DNA of 64,000 nt from Anagrus nilaparvatae (lineage: Eukaryota > Arthropoda > Insecta > Hymenoptera > Mymaridae), in assembly GCA_022575985.1 (NCBI GenBank), contig JAKSXM010000132.1, positions 7,998,001 through 8,062,000 of the forward strand. Reading direction: 5' to 3'. Below, piece by piece: positions 46,071-57,232 of this stretch. The translations under genes and the position numbers were made by a program. Below the pieces are notes generated by a model that saw nothing but the letters and a program-made list of their open reading frames with translations, was not told where the DNA came from and did not search any database. The number at the start of each line of letters is the position of its first letter. Within the stretch, counting starts at the first letter, position 1.

Positions 46071-49000
46071 TTAAAATTTTTCTAAGTGTGGCAAAGCATA
46101 AATCAATTTTCTCCAAAAATATTTATCTCCCCATTCAAGGTACGTATAATTTTCTAAGTAATTCTTGATCTCTGAATCGTGGTTTTTTAAAGGACCAATG
46201 TCATTCAAGAGTATTGTAATAACTTTCGTACGTCTCTTCATCATTTGACTATAGGCAGCTCTGAATTCCATCAAACCCCAATGACTTTTCAGAAAATTAG
46301 GAGACAAAATGATTATGGTTCGATGCGAGGTTTTCACAGAATTTATAATATTACTTGGAATCCAGTCACCAGCTAACCAATCGCGAGTATGAATACATAA
46401 TCTATATTTATGTTGTTCATTTTCTAAACGTGGGACCAATTCACTCATAACAAATTCTTCGTCAGTGTGACAAAAACTTATAAAAGCATCATATTCCTTG
46501 TCATCATTATCTTCATTTTCTGTCACCCACCAAAGACAAAGATTTTTTGAATACAAGAAAATTTTAATTTGCAGTTTGTAACGAAAAAATAATGCAAGCA
46601 GACAACCAGTCAAGATACTTAAAAACGATACAATAATACATAAAGTGATTATTAATTGAGTGTAAGATGGGCAGATTTCTTCTGTATCAAGACTTATAAC
46701 TTTTTTTTCAAAATTATTCTTTGTTAAACAAGTTACTTCAGAAAAGATTTGTTTATTTGTTGTGACGAATTGATAAAGGGAACATTTGCACAATAAGGGA
46801 TTATCATCAATTTTCAAAATTGTTGTTGATTTCTTCAATTCATTAAATATCCTATCATCAACGTTAGTCAAATTATTTTTTGACAAATTGATAATCTAAA
46901 ATTTTTACAACATTACTTGTTATAGTATAAATGTCCTGCATAAAATAAAATTATTACCTTTAGATTTTGAGAGAGAATTGTGTCATTGATCTCAGATATG
47001 CTATTGTTAAATAAATTTAACTTAAAGATGTTTTTATATCCTTCTCTTTTCATATCAGGATGCATTTTTAAGTTGTTCGATGATAAATCCAATTCAACGC
47101 CTGAATAATTTCCTGATAAAGTTAAATATTCTGGTAACTTTTTTAACAGTCCGTATGAACAATTTAAAATAACATATTTGTCAAAATGTCTTAACAAGCA
47201 GTCACATTTTTGACAAAAATCTTCGGGGTAAATAACTAAGTTTTTATCTTCACATAGAAAAATATCATATTTAATGCTTCTTAAATTTAATCTATCGTAT
47301 CTTTTTGGTCCAGAGCAATGCAAATCATAATTCAGGAGATTCACAGGCCCATCTGATTGATGGCGGATAGGTAGATTAAGATATTTCAAATATTTGCGAG
47401 CTGAGCAGCCACAATGAATTGGATTCCTTTCAATATTTACATTAATACTCCTAGTTAAATTATAACTGGGATTGGAATAATTTAAAATTGGAAATTCAAG
47501 TATCGAAATATTGTTGGAACTTAAATTCACATTCATGGAGGATTTTTTTTCAACATTTGATTTTGTCTGAAAAAAAGGTCTTGTTATTTTAATGTCAAAC
47601 ATAATTTCTAGAAAGTAACCAACTTTGTTTAATTTTTTGGTGAAATAAATTTTAAACTTACGGTACCAATAAAAAATGTTTTATGAATAACCAAAAATTT
47701 TAATATTAACTGAATATTAAAAGAGCTTATATTATTGAATGATAAATCTATTTCTTTCAGATATGGACAATAATAAAATAATTTTGATGAATTTTCATTA
47801 CTAATCATATTTTCAGATGAAATATAATTTTTGGAAAGTATAAGATCTTCTAAGCTCCACAAATGATGAAAAGCGCCCGCATCGATATAGAATAAATAAT
47901 TGTTTGATAAATTGAGACTTTTTAATTTTGTCAAATTTTTAAAATCAGCCCTATATATTAAAAAAAATTTATTAATAAATAAAACATTAAAAAGACTTAA
48001 AAAATAATATTGCTTTTATTCAAGTTGCCGTATACAGTATTATGATTGTGGTGAATAGATCAAGGAATGGATATGACAGCCGTTTTTTTTCAGTGTAATC
48101 TTTTAATTTTAAAATTCTTATAAAAAACTTTTAAATGATTTGTAAAATAAATTTTAATATTTTAAGGGTTTTTCGAAAAACCAAACCCCTGCACGAATCT
48201 TATGGAAATCTAATTCCAGAAAATGTGGGTATTTAGTTACTCTGAGCAAAAATTCTTATGGATACATTACCTAGCCATGAATAGTTTTGATGTTACACAT
48301 TCGCTGATTGGTTAAAGGGTTTCCACACCAGATGTATACGCTTTTGGGTCATGTCCATGTGATGTCCGTTTTCACTAAAAAAGGTACACCTGTCCAAAAT
48401 AATCAACTCTTAGTCATTTTGACGGGTTTCCTGTTGTTCTTATCTAGCATGCATTACCTTAGGGTCATTGAACACAAATATGATATGTTTTTTAAGGTCG
48501 TTGTTGGGTTAATTAATTGACTATAGATATTGATAAAATTTTTCCAGGAGCTTTATATTATAATAATGCACATAAAAATAAAATTTGAAGTAATTTGTCG
48601 GTTTTTTGTATAGGAGATATAAAGCTCAAAAGTTGAAAAATTATAAATTACAAGGATAGGAAATCGGGTAGAAATCGTGCGTTAGAGATGCTTTTTTTGA
48701 TTGCAAGACGAAAGTAGACTATAGATTTGAAAAAAACGAGCTTAGTATTAATTAATTATAGAAGAACTATTTATTCAATTTTGAAGATAATCGTCGGTTT
48801 TATAATAAAAGAAAATGTAATTAAATGTTTAAAAAAACGGAAGATTTTTTCAACGCATTTTTACACTCGGCAACATTGCATAGCTAACAGCATAGAATTA
48901 TTTCTATATGTAAAAAAAAAACGTATCTGTATAGCTATATATTGTAATATATTCTGAGAGAATCAGTGATAAAAGAACGCGGCATTTGAAAGGTGACACT

Positions 49001-52000
49001 TGCATTAAAAGAATGAGATAAATCTATAAAAAAAAAAATATTTAGGGACTTTCTACAATTGAGTGATTGTTGACTGGGATTGAATGTTATGCTGCGCAGA
49101 AGTCAAATCCTCATGTAAAAAAACCTACTGCGCAACGTAGCGTTCAATCGCAAGCGTCAATCGCTCAATTGTAGAATGTCCCTTAAAATTGCAAAGCTGT
49201 GTGCGTGAGTTGCGAAACGTATATAAAAAAGAGCGTTCGCATTCGCGTTCATCTGAGTAAGCTTGTTAAAGCGAACCTCTCTGTAATAAGCACGCCCAAT
49301 GCATCTAATAATTGACCCAATAAATTAATGTTTTTATTTATGCAAAGAAATCCTATAACATTCGTCAGCTTCGAGATGCAGAAGAGCATTGCCCTTATTC
49401 AAGAGGTGCAACCTTGAGATTATCTTTAGAGCTCTGCCAATCGAGAGCTTGACACCCACGTTCAAAAGAGCTGTTAGGCGGGTAGGTTTAGTAAAAAGCT
49501 TATTATTGTATGACTTCTCCTTTAGAGAGATAACAAATCATAAAAAATATAACTTAAAGTGACCTATCCTGGATAATAAGATTACTCCCTGTTAAAAAAT
49601 ATATTAAATTCGTGTTTAGTGGACCCATTATGATGCATATCAGATAAGAACTTCAAAAATCCGTAAAAATTGACTAAAATTTGACTATTGTGGGCAGCTG
49701 AACCATTTTTGGTAAAAACAGACATCATATTTGAGTTCAGTGACCCAAAACACGTATATAGCTGTTTGAAATCCCTTTGACCTATCAGTAAAAAGATGTC
49801 TACGAAACAGGGCTATGGGCCTAATAACTCCGAAACTATTCATTTCTGAGTAATCTTCTCAGAATGAAATAAAAATAAGAAATTAGCTCTCTATTTCTAA
49901 AACTTGCCAAAAAACATAAATTTTTACCTAAAATCGAGAGTTGAACCTTAGGAAATTAAAATGACAGCAGACTTATTATAAAAATAAAACAAATCCTACT
50001 ACTAAATTGTATCTGAATAGTATTTGCAAGAGTTATTTATATATTTTTTCCTCGGGAATTCGATGAAACCACTAGTTTTTTCATCTGGGGTTTTCCTTAG
50101 CCATAAAATCTTATGCTTCTATTTTTGCTGGTTTTGTCTAGTCGTATATATTTTGCATTTGTAGTCCATTTGAGCCTAAAGGGTTTGAAATATTAAAAAT
50201 TTTCTTTAATAGACAGAAAAAAACTGCTCAATGAAATACGAAATCGTTTAGTCTTATGATTAAAATTCACTGATTTATCAAATTTTTAAATTATTGAACT
50301 TTAAGTACCGTGAAATTGAGATTATAGGAGAATTATTGCAAAATCATTAAGAATTATTGCAAAATCATTAATTAACTAAAAACAAAAAGTTTTAGTATTT
50401 TATCGAGTAGTTTCTCACTGACTATTTATTTATTAAAGATAATTTTAAATATTTCAAACCCTTTAGGCTCAAATGGACTACTAATGCAAAATATAAAAGA
50501 CTGGACAAAGCCAGCAAAAATAGAAACTTAAGATTTTATTGCTAAGGAAAACCCCAGATGAAAAAGCTAGTGGTTTCATCGAATTCCTGAGGAAAAAATA
50601 TATAACTAACTCTTGCAAATACTATTCAGAATATTTTTTCTTGAAGACTGCGAAACTTTTAAAAATTGGTCCCCCATAATTGGTACCCTAAAAAACTAAA
50701 AAAATGAATTTTTCTCCTGTAAAGCGTTGTAAAATGTTAAAATAAATAGTGAGTTCGAATTGTACAGGAAAAATTACAAGGGATTTCGTCTTTTAGTTCA
50801 ATTTATAACATCATTTGAATCTGCTAGAAAAATCCCAAGTCCATGAAGTTTTAAAAAACCCAATATTTAACAATTGAACTGCTCTAGGACGTTGAAAATT
50901 AAAAGAAAAATTACTTTTAACAGAAAGATAATACTTTAAAATATGTATAATTAAAGTAAATAATAAAAAAATCTGTAAAAAAATTAGTAATAAACAAAAT
51001 CATTGAAAACGAGACTGATTTTGTTATTTTAAAAATGATCCAAAATTGGTTAATTTAGCTTCGGAGTTGTTTTCAACTGTTTTAGGTAATTTCTAAAGAT
51101 CGTAACTAATGAGTTATATTTAATTCAACTTTTTATCATTATCTTTTAATTATAATTCCACTAAAAGAAGTTTTAAAAGCTAAATAAGCAATCTTTATTT
51201 TTCAAAACGTTTTCTTAATTTTTGAGCGGCTTTAAGACGCTAATAATTAAAAATTTGTGTTATTTCTTTATAAAAACGATTTTTTTAGTAAATTATGAGT
51301 ACAAAACAAATTAAAAAACAGAAATATATCGTTTAGAATGATTTTAATTGATTAAAAAAAATTTTCAAAAATTGGTTTTTTTAAATATCGGAAAAACGTG
51401 ATTTTGAGCCTTCCAACTCAAAAAAAACTATTGTACACGCAACATTTTTTCTGTTCATCACTTTTTTGTGACTATATCTGATCTAAGGAACGCAAAAAAA
51501 CGTACTAGCAAGGTGTGCCTTCAAATTTTTTTTTTTCAAAAGGTTGACCATAATAAGCGCAATCTTTTGGTGGAATTTCTCATATACTTTTGGGAAAATT
51601 TACTGTGTATTATTAGCTTCGCATTAATTTTCAAGCAATAAAAGAATACGATAGCGAGACTGCAGAAATAAAGTTTACATTATTTTATATTTTACTCACC
51701 GATTAATTAATCTTAAGTGATTGCTTGACAAATCTATGTAATCAAGATTTAGATTAGTTTCGAATAATCCATTTGTTATAGCTTGAAGACGATTGCCATT
51801 CAATTCAAGATGCGACAATTCTTCAAGTCCGTTAAAAATGTTTTTGGGAAGATTAGCAATAAAATTATTTGATAGTACAATGTGATAAATTTTAAAAGAT
51901 CCTTTGAACAAACTTTCGTTCACTTCATATAAACCAATATCGGAAAGGTAAACAAAAAGCAAAGAGAATCTTTTAGACAAAAATTTCTCTGGTAATTTGT

Positions 52001-52818
52001 ACATCTTTTGTTGATTATTCTTAAGCACAAAAGTATCAAGATTAGGATTATTGAAAAACAATTTTTCTGGAAGCGATGTGAAATTATTACCAATTAAATC
52101 AATATAGTTTAACCTCCTAAGATATTTGAAAGAATTTTCATGAATCTCTTGAATTTTATTATTTTCCAGATACAAATCTTCGACATTTATTAAGCCTTCA
52201 AAACTTTCAGAGTCAATACTGGTTATATAATTATTGGGTAGATAAAGATTTTTCAAATTTGTAAGTCCAGTGAATAAATTTTTTCTCAATTGAAACTTTG
52301 TATTATAAAAAATATGCAAATCTGTTAATTTTTTAGCATCTTCAAAAAGATTTAATGGGATTTCAATTGAGGAAGCATGAATTTCGAGTTTTTCTAGATT
52401 ATCCAATCCTAAAAAAAGTATTTAGCTCTTTTATTTTTTATATTTTTAAAATACAGTTTATTTTTAAAAAATATTTACCTTTTAGAAGATCATTTGCGAT
52501 TCTCCCATTTTGAACATGCATTATTTTAAGAGTCGTTAGATTTGGATAAATGAGAAGGTCAGAATTTTTCAAGATGCCATTGAAGCAGTTCAACTCTAAA
52601 ACCTCAACTATTAAGTCTTCAAGTTCAGTTGTGTTTTGGATACTGTATTTATTTCCACTTATGAATTTTTCTGTACCATTTTTACAATTAATTTTAAACA
52701 TCATTTCATTTATTGCTGAGAAGCAGCATTCTTTAAGTTTTTTACAATCCAAAACAGATTCAGCTGATGGAAAGTTAGCATATATCAAAAATAAGAAAAA
52801 AAAGTAGTACATTTCCAT
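46071..52818 (-). CDS. Intact Toll-like receptor gene 2 (class B)
   Basis: Five exons (52818-52479, 52408-51700, 47950-47662, 47566-46958 and 46895-46071) join in frame (phases 1, 2, 0, 0) into 923 residues. Signal peptide MEMYYFFFLFLIYANF; LRR N-cap CKKLKECC; about ten LRRs in exon 2; LRRs in exon 3 (LKSLNLSNNYLFYIDAGAF); Cys cap in exon 4 (NPIHCGCSARKYL, then CQKCDCLL); further LRRs; last cap CKC..C..C in exon 5; one transmembrane helix at about 730-753 (LIITLCIIVSFLSILTGCLL); then a TIR domain at about 783-914 with box 1 YDAFISFCH, box 2 RLCIHTRDWLAGDWIPSNI and box 3 FWRKL. Two cysteine clusters and this domain order are those of protostome Toll receptors. In insects these bind Spaetzle-type ligands and signal through MyD88 adaptors in immunity and development. 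It is the only complete receptor in the window. Start chosen at 52818 because TTTTTAG, a likely acceptor, precedes it. Confidence 0.9.
49043..49186. mobile_element. Harbinger-type MITE
   Basis: Inverted ends GGGACTTTCTACAATTGAGTG and CAATTGTAGAATGTCCC, flanked by TTA on both sides, the usual PIF/Harbinger target. No coding sequence. Confidence 0.7.
50013..50632. repeat. Palindrome with ~200-bp arms
   Basis: The left arm starts CTGAATAGTATTTGCAAGAG. The right arm is its complement, ending CTCTTGCAAATACTATTCAG. Both contain GGGTTTTCCTTAGC-type and CCTTTAGGCTCAAATGGACT-type motifs in opposite orientation. It lies inside the ~1.9-kb block that gene 4 lacks. Confidence 0.75.
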
Positions 52819-53442
52819 TTGAATCCTAAAAATAATATTTTTATATTAGTTTTAAAATTTGTACTAGAAAATCGTATATTTATATCCATGGTTGTTAAAT
52901 ATAAAAGGCTCTTAAAACTGTAGCAATGAGGATGCTCAAAAATAGGAAAATGTTTCCTTAAATTAAAATTACCGTAGTAAAAAATAGTTAGGGGCGTTAA
53001 AAAAAAACTAGGTTTTTTAGCGGATCTTTTTGTATGTTGCCCTTAAATTAGCTTAAAGTGCTAAATTAGCAAAAATACTTCTTATAGGGGTAGTTTTTCC
53101 TAATTTAAAGGTAAGAGGTTCGGGATCAATGACCCCAAAAAACCAAAACTGGTGGTTGCCAGTAACAATCCACTCCCCCCCCCCCCCCCGTATTATGACT
53201 GGACTGTACCAGTTATTAAAAATATTAATGATTGGCTTAAAAATTTTTGAAATTAAATGATATTTAAATTTTTAATAACTGTGTAAAATTTCTTTATTTT
53301 TTTTTAAATATTTCTTATATGCATAAAGTGTTTTAAAAAATTTATTTACAGATAATTATTTATAAAGAAATATTATTTCTATAATATATTTAAAACTTAT
53401 ATTATGTTTATGTATGATCAAAAAATGTATCAATAAAAAATA

Positions 53443-54170
53443 TCTACTCTCTAAATAACTAAAATGTAACAGAATTTTTGTCATCGATTTATTCTGATTG
53501 GTCGATTAATTGAAGCACGTAATGTTTTAGCAGCACGCTATATAAAACTGTTTTTTCATTATAGGCTGCAAAAAAGATCTACTTTCTTACTTTCGGGCGA
53601 TCTTTTTTTCGCTTCTAATGAAAAACTATGTGTTGAACATGGGAAAAAATGTAGGAAATTTTACTTTCAATGCTGTCTGCACTCGTTCGCTACGCTCACT
53701 CGTGCATACAACTGCATTGAAAGCCAAATCCTACTTTTTTTCCCTTGTTGAACAAGGGAAAATTTATTATTATTATTTAATCTTTTAAAATAATTAATTA
53801 TTAATAAAATTTTGGGTATTTTTCATTATAATTAAATAATAATAAATAAGAAATATAATAATTTTCGATAATTTTCTCATTTTATTATACAATCATCTAA
53901 AAATTTCGTCTTCGATTTTATGTAATTAATTGTTTCATTTTTTGCAATATTTTTTCTTGAGACAAATTTTGAAAATGTCGTTAGATTCAACATTATATTA
54001 AAAATAATAATAGTCTATTAAAATTATGAAAATTTTCGTTATTTGAAATTGACATCTCACTGTATAATTGTTTTTATTTGTTAATTAAACTACAGTTTTA
54101 TTTTAATTAAACATGAAATATGATCTGAGGGGGTTGGTGTGCTTCAGCACGCAGGGGGCTTGCCCCCTAG
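53443..54170 (+). mobile_element. Non-autonomous Helitron, second copy
   Basis: Starts TCTACTCTCT after A and ends GGGGGCTTGCCCCCTAG before T. The terminal hairpin is GTGTGCTTCAGCACGC, with an additional GGGGGC/GCCCCC pair. Related to 35829-36920. Confidence 0.8.
53630..53765. mobile_element. Small inverted-repeat element inside the Helitron
   Basis: GTTGAACATGGGAAAAAATG and TTTTTTCCCTTGTTGAAC face each other around a more GC-rich core (CTGCACTCGTTCGCTACG). The first Helitron copy has nothing comparable. Confidence 0.6.
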
Positions 54171-55562
54171 TATTAAATAAAAAACATCCACGACAATCCA
54201 TAAAATTATTTTTCTTAGTAACGCTTCGAAGGGTGGGTAGAGGGTTCTCAAAAATGTGACATGGTGTTACACGGGGTACTCGGGTACCTCAAAAATGGAA
54301 TTTTAAAAGACCTCCGTTTTTTTTGAACGACCCCTTATTACGTCCAAAAAAAAATTAATTTTTTATATTTTTTTGATGGTCAAAATTTTGAAACATAATT
54401 TTTGCAGGTATTAGGTCTTAAAAATTATGTAATACCTAATCTCTTAAATCTTAGTTAATATTTAAAGTTTTATTTTTCGGAAAAAATTTTTTTTTTAAAC
54501 TATAAGGTCAGTATCGTATAACAGTACTTTTATTTTCAAATCAGTATTGAATTGTGGTATTTATACTAATTAATATTATTTAAACCTGTATATGTAGATC
54601 CGAGCATTGCCTTTACAACTATTTTTCGCGAATTGATTAAAAATCTTTTATATTTTGTTAAGAGTTTTGGTAAATCATGAATTATACATTAAATATGTTA
54701 CCTACTCCTTAATTAGATAAAATTTATTTGTTCAACACACTGCACTAATTTAAAAAAAAAAATTATTTCTATGAGATTCATTAATGGTTTGCCACGACCA
54801 TTTCGACTAAACTATAATATTTTTAATCGTTCATACTTTTAAATAGAAGAACAATTAATTTTTAGTTTTAAAATTTTTACGTCTTTATGAATTTATTGAC
54901 TTGATTTATAAAAAAAAAAATGTCATCCTATGGTCATAAAAATATTACTATTTTAGAGATTAAATTTGATAATTTCTTTTTACATTGTATACTATAATCA
55001 ATTTTTTGAGGCATAAATAATTTTTTATTTTTTACTATAGGATTACATAATTTTTATGAAGATTAAGAAAATTTAAAAATCTAATTTTGGATATCTTACT
55101 TTTATTATTCATTTCCAGGTTTTTGCTCGGGGTTTTTGAGTATTATATAATATTTACTTTCACTGATTTTTTTTTTATTAAAAAAATAGATTTTATCAAC
55201 GTTAATATTCTATAATAAAAAAATTTTTGATATCTTTGCTTTAATAATTTATGTAAATAATATTGGCAGATATAGAAAAGTTTTACAGAAGAATTTGATG
55301 TGCTTTTTAGAAAAATTGAAAAAAAATGTATAACCGGTTTGTGTAACTACACGACCAACGAGCATGGAACATGTTAACTCATAATAGTAATAAATCCAAA
55401 AACCGAAATTACAATAAATCCTGAAATATAAATTATCCTAAGTCCATAAACTTAAAGTATTCTAAATTGTTGTTGTTATAAGGGCCTGATCAGGGCTTGG
55501 TCAGGTCCTGACTTCCACTTCAAATTATTCTAAGTCCCTAAATCGAAAATATTCTAAGTCCA

Positions 55563-55668
55563 TTCCCCCCCCCCCCCCCTAAAAACGTCACTTTTTCACC
55601 CCCCCCCCTAAAAGCGTCACTTTTTCACCCCCCCCTAAAATCGTCAATTTTTTCACCCCCCCTACCAA
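55563..55668. repeat. C-tract minisatellite, long allele
   Basis: About four units of C(6-14) TAAAA(A/G/T)CGTCA(C/A)TTTTTCA. The paralogous site at 12293-12335 has two. Confidence 0.75.
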
Positions 55669-56412
55669 GCCAGACTTCTTCAAATACCCCATTCAATGAA
55701 CATGTTCCGTGTTAAAATAGAATAACAAAAAAATGTACACTTTAGGAACTTATTTGGAGCGACTATATGTGCAGCTAATCTTCGGATCTGCTACTGCATC
55801 TGTAATTTGAAATCCACTACTCTGATCAATTGAAATAATGACTACTTGCGAAACTTGTTATGGCTGTTTGTTATCCCAACCAAAAATCCTGAGTGAATGT
55901 TTATTTTTTTGTACCTCTTACCATAACTGGAAATTTATTCTAAAATCTAGTATTCCATTTGATTCAAAAATTTTTTGTACCTAATTAGAGGAATCATTGT
56001 GATAGGTAAAATTTTGATTTTTTGCATATAATTACGTTTTGGGACTCCCGGAATGTAAAAAACCGTATTTTTTTTACAAGATTCTTCTCAACAGTAGGAG
56101 TGATACTAATTTATCGAGGTGATTTTTTTTAAAATGTAATATAGTATATTAAGTATCAAGGGCGTAAAAGTTTTGGCACTAGCGTGAGCATTAGCACGAC
56201 TGCTCGGCGAAGCCGGACCCGAGTGATGGAATAGAATTATTTTTATTGGACGTAATAATTAATTTTTTTCCACAGGAGTCCTAGTTTCTGAAAATTCATT
56301 GGATTTATTAGATCTTTTAAGTAAATGATAAATTTTTCAACCCATATAAATATTTTTCATTGCTTGAGGAACCACAGTGATAATAATTTTGCAACGTTTT
56401 TTTTAAGTAAGA

Positions 56413-57232
56413 AAGTAAATAAGAAAAAGTAAATTTTATTTCGAAATTTTATTTTCGAATTTGTTATTATCAACGTTTATAACTTGGAGTTATGAGTATT
56501 TTTTATCTGTCAATATTCATAATGATTGATAATTATCACGTCTAATATAATCAGTTAAAATTTGAATGAGTAAATAGCAATTAGTATAGAAAAAAAGATA
56601 TTTTGAGATATTGAGTTTTATTTGATATATTATTTAAAAAATTTTACATAAAGAGAAATAAAATCCTGATTGAGATTTAAAATCTGTTTTATTAAAACAT
56701 AAAACAAGGTTTATTCTTCACAAGTGAAATCATCATACTTAATGCTTCTTATATTAAATCCTTTATATTTTTTAGGTCCAGAGCAATGTAAATCATAACT
56801 TTTTATTTTCACTGGCAAGTAAATAAGAAAAAGTAAATTTTATTTCGAAATTTTATTTTCGAATTTGCTATAATCAACGTTTAGGTATAGCTTGGAGTTA
56901 TGAGTATTTTTTATCTGTCAAGATTCATAATGGTTGATAATTATCGCGTCTAATATAATCAGTTAAAATTTGAATGACTAAATCACCATTATTAGAGAAA
57001 AAAAGATATTTTGAGGTATTGAGTTTTATTTGCTATACTAGAATATTTTATTTAAAAAATTTTACATAGATAAATAAAATCGTGATTGAGATTTAACATC
57101 TATTTTTTTAAAACGTAAACCGAGTTTTATTCTTCACAAGTGATATCATCATACTTAATGCTTCTTATATTAAATCCTTCATATTTCTTTGGTCCAGAGC
57201 AATGTAAATCATAACTTTTTATTTTCACTGGC
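56413..57232. repeat. Tandem duplication carrying the end of gene 1 exon 4
   Basis: 56413-56816 and 56817-57232 are tandem copies. The downstream copy holds a truncated exon end (56711-56816) reading SYDLHCSGPKKYKG...DDFTCEE and stop, without the upstream half of the exon. It is unlikely to be used because the first complete exon already ends in a stop. Confidence 0.8.

Larger units (their letters stand above)
47951..51699. other. Intron 2 of gene 2 with insertions
   Basis: A 3.75-kb intron. The ends match gene 4 intron 2. A block at about 49672-51608 is absent from gene 4 and contains a palindrome (50013-50632). A 144-bp MITE lies at 49043-49186. No genes. Confidence 0.6.
52991..54334. mobile_element. 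PIF/Harbinger-like element with nested Helitron and MITE
   Basis: Inverted ends GGGGCGTTAAAAAAAAACTA and its relative ending GAACGACCCC. TTA flanks both sides. The empty site is present between genes 4 and 3 at about 10940 (AATAGTTATTACATCC), so the insertion is exact. No transposase. The Helitron (53443-54170) and the small inverted-repeat element inside it inserted later. Confidence 0.8.
52819..57126. other. Spacer between gene 2 and gene 1
   Basis: Counterpart of 10764-13386. Extra material: a Harbinger-like element (52991-54334) and a 0.4-kb tandem duplication (56413-57232). No independent gene is seen. Confidence 0.6.
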
